Origin: Marsupella aquatica
Lineage: Eukaryota; Marchantiophyta
Assembly (NCBI GenBank): GCA_973895155.1
Contig: OZ316892.1
Span: forward strand, 27,838,001-27,902,000
Direction of reading: 5' to 3'
Length of the DNA stretch: 64,000 nt
Every line of letters starts with the position of its first letter. Position 1 is the stretch's first letter. The translations under genes were made by a program, and so were the position numbers. The notes under the pieces were generated by a model, which saw only the letters and a program-made list of their open reading frames with translations, was not told where the DNA came from and did no database searches. This document shows positions 24,527 through 36,199 of this stretch, in pieces.

Positions 24527-24962
24527 GCTATCTGATGATCCAACGGCAGACATACGATACCCGTGCTATCTGATGATCCAACGGCAGGCATACGGTACCC
24601 GCGCTATCTGACGATCCAACGGCAGGCATACGATACCCAATAGGGGGTCTCAAACCTCAAAATTAGATAACCTTAACTCAGTTTTTTCTTATTATATATC
24701 AAAACGGCAATGAACGAATGCTCCTTATCCTTTTATGAAACTGCTATATATGGAACAAGAATTGACAATCCAACGGCAGGCATACGATACCCAATAGGGG
24801 TCTCAAACCTCAAAATTAGATAACCTTAACTCAGTTAATATATATCAAAACCTTAACTCAGTATCTCATGATCCAACGGCAGGCATGGATACCCAGTAGG
24901 GGGTCTCAAAGCTCAAAATTAGATAACCTCACAACCTTAACTCAGTTAGTATATATCAAACT
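24527..24962. repeat. Nested tandem repeat array with core CCAACGGCAGGCATACGATA
   Basis: Three ~37-bp units (GCTATCTGATGATCCAACGG...) stand in tandem at 24,527-24,640. The last joins a longer unit with CAATAGGGGGTCTCAAACCT and AGATAACCTTAACTCAGTT, which recurs around 24,770-24,845 and 24,868-24,960. Confidence 0.85.
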
Positions 24963-26589
24963 CCCAAAACACAAAAGGGCACCCAACCAGGAGACATGGT
25001 TGCTAAGGGCTAGGTTCCATGGGCCAGGGGGCAGGGAGTATTATCGAGGCTAGGCACAAAAAGTTACAATTTACTTAACCCTGTGAAAAAGCTATGACCA
25101 TTGTTTATGGCCAAAGGGCATCATCCAGTGAGGATAGATTGAAACTTAGAGATGCCAACCGTGTGTGCTTCATTAAACTAATTAGAGTTAACTCTCTCCA
25201 AGTGCATACTCCTGGGAAGAAGCATTCTGGTGTGCACTAGACGGGCATGGGGGAGGCATTCTTTTCCGTACTAAAAAAGGCATGCACTTGTCAATAAATG
25301 CACTTTGATGAGATTTTTGCTCTTATCAATAAATGTTAGGAGTTATTAGTAATTGTTGTTAGTCTAACCATAGTCAAGTGCTTGAATGTGCTAGTACTAT
25401 ATTAACTAGCACAACTTTGTCTGTGAATTAGTTTAGAGATAAAGAGGCTTAGTCTGTGGAGAGTTAGTATGGCCAATGGGCTTAGAATTAATAAAGTTCT
25501 CTTCTATGTTCCTGTGTGGGCGTAACCTCAATAGTGGTGAACCATGTATCTCTTGTGTGTTCGTTGGATGTTGCACATGTGCTAGCTATTTATGAGTAGG
25601 AGTTGTTTGCTTCACCAATAAGTGGACATGTACGCTTGTCAAATGTTTGCACTTATAAAATGTGCAAATATCAGGCCAGTTTGCACTTATAAAATGTCCA
25701 AAAAAGTGCAAACTACATGTAGAAAAAGGGGGAATCGTATGTCTTGCAGTCATTTTGCACTTATGTATTTTCACTTACAGAGAGCCAATTACACTAACCT
25801 CATTTTAGTAGAAGGGAACGCTATGACGGACTACTCACATGAACTTTGCAACCTGGATAGACCAGCTTACGCCTTGACCAGAAAATAATGGATTTGGTTA
25901 CCAAAAAAAAGTGCTATTTATGGAGTCCTCTGGATTGCACTGGTTCATCAGTCCGCACAAATCATCAAACATTTAGGTCCATGCCGCCCTCACGGGTTTC
26001 TGGCAGTGAATTACCATAGGTGTAACTGGGTTCCCGCAAAACACATTTCGCGCCCAACACAAAAATGTGACTTTCCTCAAATGTGGGTTGTTTGGAGAAA
26101 TGGGGAGTACATAAATCAAATTCCACGTACCACATCTTGAAAGGCTTTCTATGAACCAAACGCCCTGGACGACTGTGTCTTCATTGAAATAGGTTGCATA
26201 CACATGTTTTGGCTTACTGTCAACTCAACACTAGACAAATAGAAAGAGAAAACTTTTTGGCTGGGAAAACTTTTAATGGCCACTGACCCATGTTTGTCTG
26301 GAAGCAATAAAAATAACTTTTTTGCAATTGCGAATGGTGGAAAAGGGGCATGCCCCCAACGGGCCACTATCCATTTCCCTAGGTGAATAGTAGACCTGCC
26401 CTGGATGCTGACCCACTCACTTAATAGTGGTGATTTGGCATGAAGATCAGCCTTCCACAATCATCCATAGATCTCCCTCTATAATGAACAAATGAGGTGA
26501 GAAATATGTTTGAAAGTTTTCCAAAATGTTTGCTTTTTTGTATGGGAGATTAATATATGTGAAATGAGTACTAAAGGTTACCAGAAGTA
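24963..26589. other. Intergenic, probably decayed transposon sequence
   Basis: No gene is recognised. The section 25,334-25,575 begins TGTTAGGAGTTATT, contains an AATAAA-like signal and ends TTGCACA, which recalls a Copia-type LTR, but I find no target duplication or internal domain. Open frames at 25,586-25,888 and 25,965-26,460 have no known motif. Confidence 0.35.
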
Positions 26590-27010
26590 CTTATACACTA
26601 AAGTGGCATCTGATTAATTACGACAGCTTTTTACTAACCTGTCCCCTAATCTGCCCAATAATATTAGCATATTCTCCAAACAACATTAATTATCAATCTG
26701 TCCCCCATTTTGTATTTGGGTTAACATAACTTGTATATGGGTTCCCGTAGCCAAGTGGGGCCAATGAAGGGGGGCCAAGGGGTGTTACGGTGGGCTCAGG
26801 CTATCCACTAGCAACTTGCCACATGGCAATGGGTACCCGTATACATGTTAATATTAACCCAAATATGAAATGTGGGACATGTTGATAATTAATTTTGTTT
26901 TGGGGGCACTTTAGCAATATTGGGTAATTTGGGGGACAGGTTAGTAAAAAGCTGTTAATTACTAGCCTTGTTAGTATCTGGCATTTAATTACAGTAGTGT
27001 AACACTAAGG
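26590..27010. mobile_element. Foldback / long-terminal-inverted-repeat element without coding capacity
   Basis: A left arm (about 26,590-26,760) and right arm (about 26,820-27,010) are imperfect reverse complements. The clearest pairing is CAGCTTTTTACTAACCTGTC near 26,623 with its complement near 26,945. ATTTGGGTTAA pairs near the inner ends. The centre is G-rich. Outer ends read TTATACACTA and, inverted, TTACACTA. I could not fix a target duplication. Confidence 0.75.
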
Positions 27011-27387
27011 ACATGTTTCAATCTTCATAAAAACTTAGGGTGGTTTTTACAAGACATTGGCAAAACTTGTGACTTTTTTCACCATAGCAAACAAAGTTTG
27101 ACTTCTTGCTCTAAACGATAGGCTCCAGACCAGATCTTTAGAAATGAAGCTAGATAAATGCAAATCCCTTGAAGAAGGGAGTCAAAGTTTGGATATGTTT
27201 GAACTGATCTAAAAGTTTAGACAAAATTAACACTCCACATCAGCATTTCCTTGGGCCCATTCTTTTCCATTTAGGATTTGTACACACTCTACCTAGATGG
27301 GCCCCAAGTTATTCTAGAGCCAACTACAATCATTTCTACTCATTCTACAATCCATACTTAATTTCAAAGAGAATACAAATCAGCAAT

Positions 27388-27687
27388 GGGCCCATAGGGT
27401 GGGGCGGGCACTACAGGAGAGCCATACATCGCATATGGCGTTTCAGGGTTTGACCCCCCTAAGTTATAAGTGATTTGTTTTTGCAACACCCTTGCTTTCT
27501 TTAAATGTTGCCATTTTTTACTGAAGAACCCCTAAAAGATTTGAAGGAAGTATTTTTTGTTTGTTCTTTAAAGTCGACCAATCAATAAGGCATGTCCTAT
27601 TTGTTATTCAAAAAAACTTCCACCACACCCATTTACATGGGCCTAGACTTTGTCGCACATGACACCCCCCCCCCCAAAGGGCCCCAT
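27388..27687 (+). mobile_element. Deletion derivative of the 28,469-38,823 transposon family (27,396-27,678 plus flanking duplication)
   Basis: The left end (GGGGCGGGCACTACAGG, then GTTTGACCCCCCTAAGTTAT) matches one end of the related element at 53.5 kb and, more loosely, the left end of the large transposon. The right end, read inverted, has the family motifs GTCATGTGCGACAAAGTCTA and TGTAAATGGGTGTG. Flanks GGGCCCAT and GGGCCCCAT look like an 8-bp target duplication with one added C. There is no coding capacity. Confidence 0.7.
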
Positions 27688-27980
27688 GACCCACTCTAAG
27701 TCCACACCAAGGATATGTATTTGGCAACAACAGTAACGAGGATTCTGCACAATTTCCAATGCAACCCTATGGGTATCATTCAAGTGAACAAGTTGGAGCA
27801 AGGAATCACTCCTAGCATTTACACCAATCACTATATTTGTGACTTAGTAAAGTGGTGAATGGCAAGCTGAATAGCTGCAGCCAATTTAGGCTCTCGGAGA
27901 GTACCCTTGTACAAACCCACCAGTCTAGCTAGTGCAAGTGACAAGTGCAATAGTATGCAAATATCTAGTGCAGTCCACCA

Positions 27981-28251
27981 TGTATGCGTAAGTAACCATT
28001 GAATCAGACTAGATAACAAATGCGAGATAACTCAATCATACACTACACTACACCGACGAAACATCACAAGTGGAGAAACTCCTTAAAGATCCATAGCATA
28101 TAAGAGTACATGTTCTCCATCCAACCTATACCCCCCACGGGGGTTTTGATGTGCCAGCCTAAACTAAGTGGATCTTATCCTAATCTAACCAAGGGTTGAC
28201 TATAGTAAGGCCAAACTGACTAAAGTTGGTAGCTTGAGTCAATTCCTAACA
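27981..28251 (-). mobile_element. LTR of a Copia-like family, inverted relative to the solo LTR at 39.3 kb
   Basis: Read on the minus strand from 28,251 it begins TGTTAGGAATTGACTCAAG and contains GGGGGGTATAGGTTGGA and GTTTCGTCGGTGTAG, matching the LTR at 39,289-39,585 over most of its length. The lower-coordinate end, placed at a CA near 27,981, is less certain, and I see no target duplication or clear primer-binding site. Confidence 0.65.
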
Positions 28252-28460
28252 ATCTGCTGCCAATTTGAAATGCACCGGGGCCATCAACAAGGATCAAGAG
28301 GCATCGACACCATCTGTTGAGTTTGGCAAGGTGTGGAGCCAAACTTGCGGACCAAGGAAACATCTGGCACATGGGAGGCAACTTCTGGTTGGCAAGGAGG
28401 GCAGGTTTAGATACAGCACGACCTGATGGAGCTTTGGTGCCAAATTGTTTCAACCACACG

Positions 28461-28468
28461 TATAGCGC
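28461..28468. repeat. Target-site duplication TATAGCGC, left copy
   Basis: This 8-bp sequence abuts the left end of the transposon and is identical to 38,824-38,831 next to the right end. Confidence 0.93.
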
Positions 28469-28930
28469 CTCGGGGGTCTCACTATATGGAGGACCCCCCC
28501 ATCACCTGCGACATTTTCATGCCTAGACCCCCATACTTATTAAGTTGAAATTTTTTTTTCCTCTCCCTTTCTTTCTTCTAAGAGTCTAAAATCCAATTTG
28601 TATTGCCCCTATAATTTGTGAAGTAAAGTGTCACATATCAATAAAAAATGCCTAGAAAGAAAAGATAAGTCTGTGCCAGTACCTTGTGAAGTCGTATGTC
28701 AAACATGGCAAGCCCTGCAACAGTTCTTGCACCTTTTTCGACCTCACACTTTCATCATTTCAATGCATCATTTATATTGTGTACCTAAAGGTCATCCCAA
28801 TATTGTGTACATAAGTGGGATGGCCTTTAAGGTCACAACATGAATAATCCATTTCATCAACAATCAATTTGAAACCAATCACATACTCCATCCATACTCC
28901 ATTGAAAACTTCTGCTGAGAGATGTAACAT

Positions 28931-28989
28931 GTGACGGAGGGGAATTGAACCCCTAATTGAGAAAGGATCTCAAGTTGCCAATCCGTCAC
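28931..28989 (-). other. tRNA-like hairpin cluster lacking a D-arm
   Basis: On the minus strand, GTGACGG and CCGTCAC form a perfect 7-bp acceptor stem. Inside are a 5-bp anticodon-like stem TTGAG/CTCAA with loop ATCCTTT (T33, anticodon position CCT) and a 5-bp T-arm AGGGG/CCCCT with loop TTCAATT. Only nine bases stand where the D-arm should be, and the variable region is two bases. It is not a normal nuclear tRNA; it may be a degenerate tRNA or an unrelated structure near the transposon's left end. Confidence 0.45.
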
Positions 28990-29071
28990 CCCCTATCCTA
29001 TCCCACTACACCCACTAATATAAACAAAACATAATATATATACTCTCAAAAAGTAAACAGTAGCATAACAT

Positions 29072-32000
29072 TCATACCATTGTTTGAAGATACTGATCCA
29101 ATGCACGTCTATCTATTGGATCCAACACATAGATACGATCCATAACCCCTTCTTTCATGGTTAAGCTAACACTAGCAATGACCATTTCAATATCTATCCA
29201 TTTCAAATCAGTGGTATCATATCTGAATTCACTTTTGCTCTTACCAATAGGACTATACCAATTTAACAACAGTTCACAAATGCTACCTGATTGCCCTGCA
29301 AGTGGAGTGGGCCTATCCATCAAATCAATTGGTGTCCGACAATTGCTCCACCTACTACCATACTTTTGTCTCATTTGGACAATCCGACCCAACCAAAAAT
29401 ATTTATTACCTGCTGAGATTGCCTCCACCGCAGCCTTATTCTTTCCTCCCTTTTTTTTCCAGATCTAGTACTTGGAGCAGGATTATCATCAGACTCAAAT
29501 GCAATTGCACAATCAGTGCCAACATCAACAAAACATGAGTTAGGATTGGCTTCTTGCACTTTTCTCTTGCCAGTACTATAGTATAGCACTTGTTTCACCC
29601 TTGTCAGCCTATCTTTTGACAAATGTGGATTGCCTACCAGCTGGCTTACCAGAGTGGATTTGTAAATCACCTTGCCTTCATAAGTAACAGTAGGCACTAC
29701 CTTGGTATGATTCTGCACATTAGTTACAGCATGGACAACTGATCAACACATGCCGAACTTCATGGCCTAATGTCTCAAGCTCATCTGTGGGGTCTACATC
29801 AAACTGTATATCATCTCTATGTACATCATCTGAATGCATGTCAGGAATAACAATGGGATCTAGTTCTGTTAACCATGCATCTATTCTATTCAGATCATCC
29901 TCAGGATCTTCCAATTCATGAAATCTCCAGTTGGGCGAGGCCCTATGTCTGGTGGTTGGTGCTCTACTTGCTCCTCAAAATCATTGCAAACAACTGCTTC
30001 CTTCAGAACCACCTCTAGTGGCCAGGTCTCACTTTCCACAACCCAAGGACATGTCCACCATCTCTTTCTAGCTGCTGGTAAGGAACTTCGTGGAGACATC
30101 TGCAATTGATGCATAAGATCCTTAGCAGCAACAAAACCTTCTTTAAGGGCTGCAACCACTAATTCATTAGTCTCAATGAGAGAATAGTCAAGTAGATTTG
30201 GTGCTTCCTCCCCTTCCCCTATATGATGAATCTTCCCCCATACATGATCTTGCTTCTTATGTGAACGACCTATCTTCAAGCCTTCTGGTCCATATTCCAG
30301 GGCAGCAAGCCGGTTCAGTCCAACAACACTATCCAACAGAGAGCCAAAATCATAATTTCGCTCATGGCCACTCATGCCTCCTACCTTGCTGAAGAAAATC
30401 TCACAACAATCCGAACCTAACAAGTGAAAGGGAACACCTAGATGTGGGAACTTATCTCGAAAGGCACAAATTAATAGCACAATGAAATGACATGACATGT
30501 TAACATCATGAAAGGCCTTAATAGACATCATGTCTTTCTCAGTGTGTGCTCAAAGTTCCCACCCACTAAATGGTCACCAAACCTCAACCACAATCTCCAC
30601 AAACGTAGAAAGAACGAAACCTTGGATGCTAACACAATACGGGACCTCAAGTCATGAACTGGAGAAAAGAAAATATCTAAGTAATCTGCACAAATCTCCA
30701 AGTACAACTGAGTTCCTAAACTTCATTCATGTCGTACATCTCTCCTCTCATACATATCTTTCAGACATTGTTGCACTCTTCTTGCTGCTATTCGTTGTGG
30801 ACCTGTCCAATTCTGCCGGTCAGTCCTATTCACATCATCCCAAGCCATGCCATGTTCATGAATTGGATAATGATTGTAGACATTAGCTACATAAGATAAA
30901 GATGCATGTTGATCTCCTAGCACCAGTAAAGAAGACACTCTATCTAAGGGGTTTATCATCTTTTTCCCATTATGAGGTTGGTCTTGGTCACCAAAGCCAT
31001 ACAAATCCCCATTTGGTAGAATTGAAACAGAGTAAGCCCACCCTTCCCACCCAACTCCGTACCTTGGGTATGATCCATTCTGCCCTCTGTAATCTTCCAA
31101 CATCAACTTTCGGCGACGTGCATCACCATCACTAGCATGTCCAAGCAAAGGGCCAACCATAGCTCTACAATGTTCATCCCAAAAAGCCTTTAACTGGACC
31201 CAATGCTCTCGTACCCAAGAAGTTGTGAACTTATTACAAGTTGGAAGTGCACACACAGCCAATTTAGGTAAGGACTCATGCAGAGGATTCACAATCACAA
31301 CTCGAGCATACATGCACTTGGGGCATTGTTCAAATGTACTTACAATTTTATCATACCCCTCATCACCTTCACCAACTAGAATTTCCAAACCATAGGAGCA
31401 TACATGCTGCTCTGAAGGTCCACAGAAACCAATGAGAGTATCATACTTTGCCTCCCACCTGAAACACAGACATGCAATTTTTCAATATCAGAGCAATTCC
31501 AGCCAAGTGCTACTTGTAAAGTCATTAAAAAAACGATTGGAAAAATGTCCAGTTCCAATTACCTAGGGCGTTCTTTGATCCTTGTTTCATCCTCAGCAAA
31601 GATAACAGGCACATCCCCCTCAATGCCCAATGAGTGCTTTGCAGCAGACAACACTCTAGCAATCTCCTGAAAGGTTTCCTTCCGTAACCCAGTTCGAAAA
31701 GGTGTGAGTTTTGCTCTATCACGTTTTAGGGTCACAAGGCTAGGGGCTGTCAAGTTTCGTGCAAAACAATGAGCAACTTGACGGCCCCCAAATTGGAACA
31801 TAGCCTGAGCAATAGCTCGAGTCCTATTACTGTAACGATTACCTTTTGGCTTCCTGCCTAAATTGCGAGCTACATCCTTCAAGAAATCCCACAAACCCTC
31901 CTTACCACCAAATGCACCATTCTTGTGTCCATTCAAAATACTCCTAAGAAACAATCTCAAATCCTTCCTGTCTGCTGCAACTCCTAACAACTCCTCTAGT

Positions 32001-33636
32001 TTTCTTTTCCTGGTGCTCAAGGCACATACTTTCTGAGCCTGCAAAGCTAACAGCCAACGCTCTTTTCGTCGCACAGAGTTCAGCTCGTGCACTTGATCTC
32101 TTAACTCTAGGTTGGTCAAATAATCCAATCGTATACCACCAGCAGTGGTTCGGCTCCCTCTGTGGACTACTGCTTCCGCTTCCCTGTGCACCCGTCCACG
32201 AAAATCATCTTCTAGTGTTATAGAATCACATTCACTACAAGTTAGATTTTCAAATCCTCCTCCATTTTGTGATAACCTCAAGCAATCCTTGTGTCTAAAA
32301 CAGCCTGCTATACTCACAACACAGTCTCTTCTTGGATGGAAAACATCCAAGCAACAACTCGGCTCGCAATGCCATGTAATTCCCCCAGACTGATCATCCA
32401 AAATGCCGGAAATATCATAAGATATACCCTTCCATAACACTCGAGGCACACCTCTCTCTACCCATAATCCCCAGCAAAGCAAACTCAGACCAAGATCACA
32501 GATTCACACACACCTGAACCTGAACTGCTGCCTGTTCGGGACCCATCATCTTTAAAGAACTTCAAAATCCCGCTCTGACCAGGATGTAGGTCCCTAGAAT
32601 CAGTCCTCTTTGGCCTGCCCCTCTTCCCAGACCTCAAGGCAAGCATTTTTGTGTCATGCCTCGTCTCCAATGCATCCAAGTGATCTCGACTCACTAAGTG
32701 TGTCCTCAAATTGGGCTCCAAGGTAAGCTTCTTGGGGCACAAGTCAGTGTGAAGCATTCCACAAACAGTACAGCGAACCTTAAACAGGAAAGACATGTTT
32801 GCATACTTAGGAGTACTGGGATCAGGAACAATAGAGAATAGTTTGCCATCATCCCCAAGCTCCGCATTCAATCGCTGAACTATCTCAACGCCTACTTTGA
32901 TGGCGTCTGCATGATCATATTCTGGCTTCTCAGAGATGTCTGCTACCTGAACCAAAGTAGAAGGAATGCCCCTTCTCTGACAATAGTTATCCTTGTGCTT
33001 ATTGAAGACCAAGTGTTTGGTTTTAAAATTACTAAAGCAATTGGAGATGGATTTAGGGTTCTGAGAGTTGCCTGCATTGCCATAAGTTTCCCTACATTCA
33101 AGACACTCCAGATGCCCTCGAACATCTGTCCCCTCATCCCAGGTACGAATTCTCCAATTGTGATCACCATAACCCTTCTTATGTGCCCATTTCTCTAACC
33201 TCATCCACTCATCTTTCCATAGCTTTGATGGAACATCTCCCATCAATTGTGACTCAAAAGAAGCCCTTACAGGGGAGGGTGCTGGTGCTGTTGGCCCCAG
33301 TTGTGGTGTCCCAGTATTCGGACCCAATGATGCAGGAGTGCAAGGATGACAGGGTACTGGTGGGATCCTCCCACCATCTCCAAGTTCTTGTTGTACAACA
33401 ATAACTCTTCCATCCAGCTCAGACAGATCAATTAATTTCTCATGTACAGGTTTCACTCGACCAGGAAGTCTCTCATCCCAAAAATCAAAGTCAAAGTCTA
33501 GAGTAGAGCCAATACGAGCCCTAAAATCATGTAGGGTGTGTCCTTCTTTGAATGACAAAACACAGATTGGTAAATCAGCCTTGTCATCCCCAACTTTGCG
33601 TATTAATTTCACAGAGTTGGGTTTAGGGGCTGCCAT
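29072..33636 (-). CDS. Transposase, RNase-H fold, P-element-like; frameshifted in this copy
   Basis: Exons are 33636-32514, 32457-31563, 31458-30738, about 30537-29917, then further frames to 29072; the first two introns (56 and 104 nt) keep phase. A stop lies in frame just before the ATG at 33636. The N-terminal part has two Cys/His clusters (CLEC... and CTVCGM...HLVSRDH), likely DNA-binding zinc fingers. The catalytic core shows FAEDETRIKERPRWEAKYD (first Asp; compare the DE.xIK block of P and THAP9 transposases), then HASDGDARRRK near 31,127 (second Asp) and GSDCCEIFFSKVGG near 30,399 (Glu). Two one-base frame breaks, near 29,917 and at the A-run near 29,450, separate the C-terminal segments. 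Assignment to the P group is inference. Confidence 0.75.
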
Positions 33637-34131
33637 TGCAATACAAATCTAGAACATGCATAGCACAATTGCTTTTGGAGTCGATAACAAAAAGACCTGC
33701 ACAAATACATTTGAAATACACACAATGCAAACACATTAGGATCTTCAAGAGATGCAATGACAACATACACATTCTCATGTAATATACATACTGTCAGCAT
33801 ACTTTTAACAAAAGAAGTGCTAATAGGCCAAAACACTTTATAATGCAATCCATCATACATGCAAATGTATTCAGTGAAAATCATGATATACCGTTAAAGT
33901 TGGATAAAATATCTTTGGACAAAATATCCTTTTCGCCTGGTTTTCTAATAGTTCCCGAGGTTTAGTGCTTCTGCTCATCAAAATGCAGCACTATTAGTGA
34001 CCTTAATTATGACAAAATGTCAACACTAATAAAATTGGGTACTACCACCCATGATGCAGCTTAAGTATTTGCCTTGCTCATACCCCACTACGACGTTGAA
34101 ACCTAAGTAATAGGTTTGTTCATTATTCAGA

Positions 34132-34690
34132 TCACTGGAGCCATGAAATGTGGTCCCTGATTGGAGTCTTGAGGTGTGGATCAATAGGATGACGGGGGCA
34201 ATAAAACATCTGTCGCTGTTGTCCATGTGCTTCATGTTCCCAGATGTCCCTATCATGAGCAAACCCTTTGCTTTTGATCATCTGGAGACAATCTGTATGC
34301 CAGGCATTTGGACATCGTAGACATTGTACCATGTTCTTGACCATCTGACCCTCAAGACTCTGATAACATGTCACACATGTATGCAGTGGGCAGGACTTTG
34401 CATCGGCTACCAAACACCCAAAGCAATAAAATCGTACACAAAAAATATCAGAGCATTTTTGCACAATTGTAGGTGACAGTCCCACAGTGCGGCACCCATA
34501 ACACATGGCCTGGTCCTGGTTACAATTTGGGCAAAACCATGGCTTCCCTCCATGATGGAGGGGAAGGACTACACAGGGGCAAGAGTCATTAGGGGCTTCA
34601 TCTCCAACCACATAATGAAATTGCCTGTGACATGGCCCATCACAAATTACCAACTTCCCACCGTGCTCACAAATTGCACAAACATGAGGG
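34132..34690 (-). CDS. EDM2-like composite PHD finger region inside the transposon
   Basis: The frame starts after an acceptor TAG at 34,691 with HVCAICEHGGKLVICDGPC, then HRQFHYVV, FCPNC, a run of Cys/His pairs (CYGC, CFGCLVADAKSCPLHTC), QCLRCPNAWHTDCL and YCPRHPID, ending TPIRDHISWLQ and a stop. This order, down to the TPIRDHI ending, matches the tandem PHD region of plant EDM2, a histone-methylation reader known from Arabidopsis to control heterochromatin marks in transposon-containing genes. No EDM2 methyltransferase-like domain is seen, so this is a fragment or a captured domain. An exon upstream (about 34,880-34,742, ending ASLEE) could join it through a ~52-nt intron. Confidence 0.75.
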
Positions 34691-35119
34691 CTAGTTTGTA
34701 ATCTCTTGCTCAGAGAACAACGGAATACGCAATACCTCTTCTAAAGAGGCTCCTTTGTTAGAGGACTGTGTTGCTTTCTTCATGTTTGAATTCCTTGTCG
34801 ACATGGTTACAATTGCAATCATCACAAAGCACATCACATATGAGGGGGACATGTATGATAGTCGGCAATCCATAGACAAAGATAAGGTTAATCATAGCAC
34901 CTACTCCAACGATCTGCAAACCTCCCTCCCAGATGAAGTCAACTACACAGTGCAACCTGAACACAGACCAACCAAGACATACATAAATACAATGCCAGCT
35001 TGCGAAACTTGCCACATAACGGGAATGAAAAATATTCTCATATATCATGGATGGTACAATTGCAGCCTTGCAAACAAAGGCCTAGTCATATATGAACAAC
35101 GCATCCATGTACTATCAGG

Positions 35120-35345
35120 GACTACAATGTCAAGCATCCATGGGCTGTAACCTTAGCTTGATCTGGAATACTATCTGGGGCTACAATATCAAGCTCAGTT
35201 ATATGTGGAATACTATCAGGGACTACAATGTCAAGCATCCATGGGTTGTAACCTTAATTTGATCTGGAATACTATCTGGGGCTACAATATCAAGCTCAGT
35301 TATATGTGGAATACTATCAGGGACTACAATGTCAAGCGTGTCTGG
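35120..35345. repeat. Tandem repeat, two 101-bp units plus a partial third
   Basis: The start GACTACAATGTCAAGC occurs at 35,120, 35,221 and 35,322. The units are about 97% alike. Because 101 is not a multiple of three, each added unit shifts the reading frame of the overlapping cysteine-rich gene. Confidence 0.93.
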
Positions 35346-35621
35346 GATGACAATCTTGCGTAAAAGACACTCATTTTGAGGCCAAATGGTTGGCCTTATA
35401 CAAGAGCACTTCCAGCGGCGTGTGACAACTTTGCCGTTCTTTGCCATGTATGTCCTAGTAACAAGTCTTACGCGCATTTTCAAGCAAAAGCAATGGAACC
35501 ATTCAAAATTGCCATTGCCAACCCTGCACTTGACACAGGATTCACACCAGCAACATTCGTCTGGATGCTGCAAAAGGAGCTTCTCATAATTCTCCTCTAG
35601 GGTAATCTTCAATATAGCCAT
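35223..35621 (-). CDS. Cysteine-rich protein frame of unknown function in the transposon
   Basis: A 132-residue frame starts at an ATG at 35,621. Residues ~22-80 hold closely spaced cysteines (ECCWCESCVKC, FHCFCLK, WKCSC), suggesting metal binding. The C-terminal third is built from the 101-bp DNA repeat and reads IVVPDSIPHITELDIVAPDS. It may be the first exon of the gene that includes the PHD frame 0.5 kb downstream. I do not recognise the fold. Confidence 0.45.
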   Translation of the reverse strand: MAILKITLEENYEKLLLQHPDECCWCESCVKCRVGNGNFEWFHCFCLKMRVRLVTRTYMAKNGKVVTRRWKCSCIRPTIWPQNECLLRKIVIPDTLDIVVPDSIPHITELDIVAPDSIPDQIKVTTHGCLTL

Positions 35622-36199
35622 GACAGTGTTTTTTGTAATGATGAATTAACAATGTCTACAAGTAATCAGAATGGGGCAACACCTCAACTGCCTCTGCGTT
35701 CGACAGACCTAAAGAATCTCACGTCTCCAGGCACCACACTTCAAAAAGAGTTTGATCCGCCCAGCAGCTCAACATCAACTCTGGTGAATAGAAGCAACAT
35801 TGCCCACATGTCAAAATTAACTTCATGGACTACATTAGAATTCCCCTACTACATTTGAAGCTAAATAAACTTCTGCACGACTAGAAATGGTTGAAGTCAT
35901 GGATGGAAATGACACACCTAAAATTGAATACCAGCACAGGTCCCGTACTATACCTCAACTCAACATTTTAGCAGAGGTTGCAGCAGCATAAAGATAGCCA
36001 GGTGCTCCTCAACAGCCCCTTGCTTTGCCTGTACCCCTGCAACTACTTGAGGGTGAACTGAATCATTCAATAAGAACTATCCAGCAGCAAGTTCTGGTCA
36101 AAATTTCCCAACATGAACACACTTTCGCACAGAGATGTGTGACCTAGTCCTTACAAAATTGATAGCTAAGCAAAACAAGTTTCGATGTAGTGTCCAGAG

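Noticed and set aside
23978-24535. 185-residue plus-strand frame
   Set aside because: Its Ser/Pro/Arg-rich composition looks non-coding, it runs into a tandem repeat, and no motif is present.
25334-25575. Possible Copia-type LTR
   Set aside because: It starts TGTTAGG and ends CA, but I found no target duplication, second copy or internal domains.
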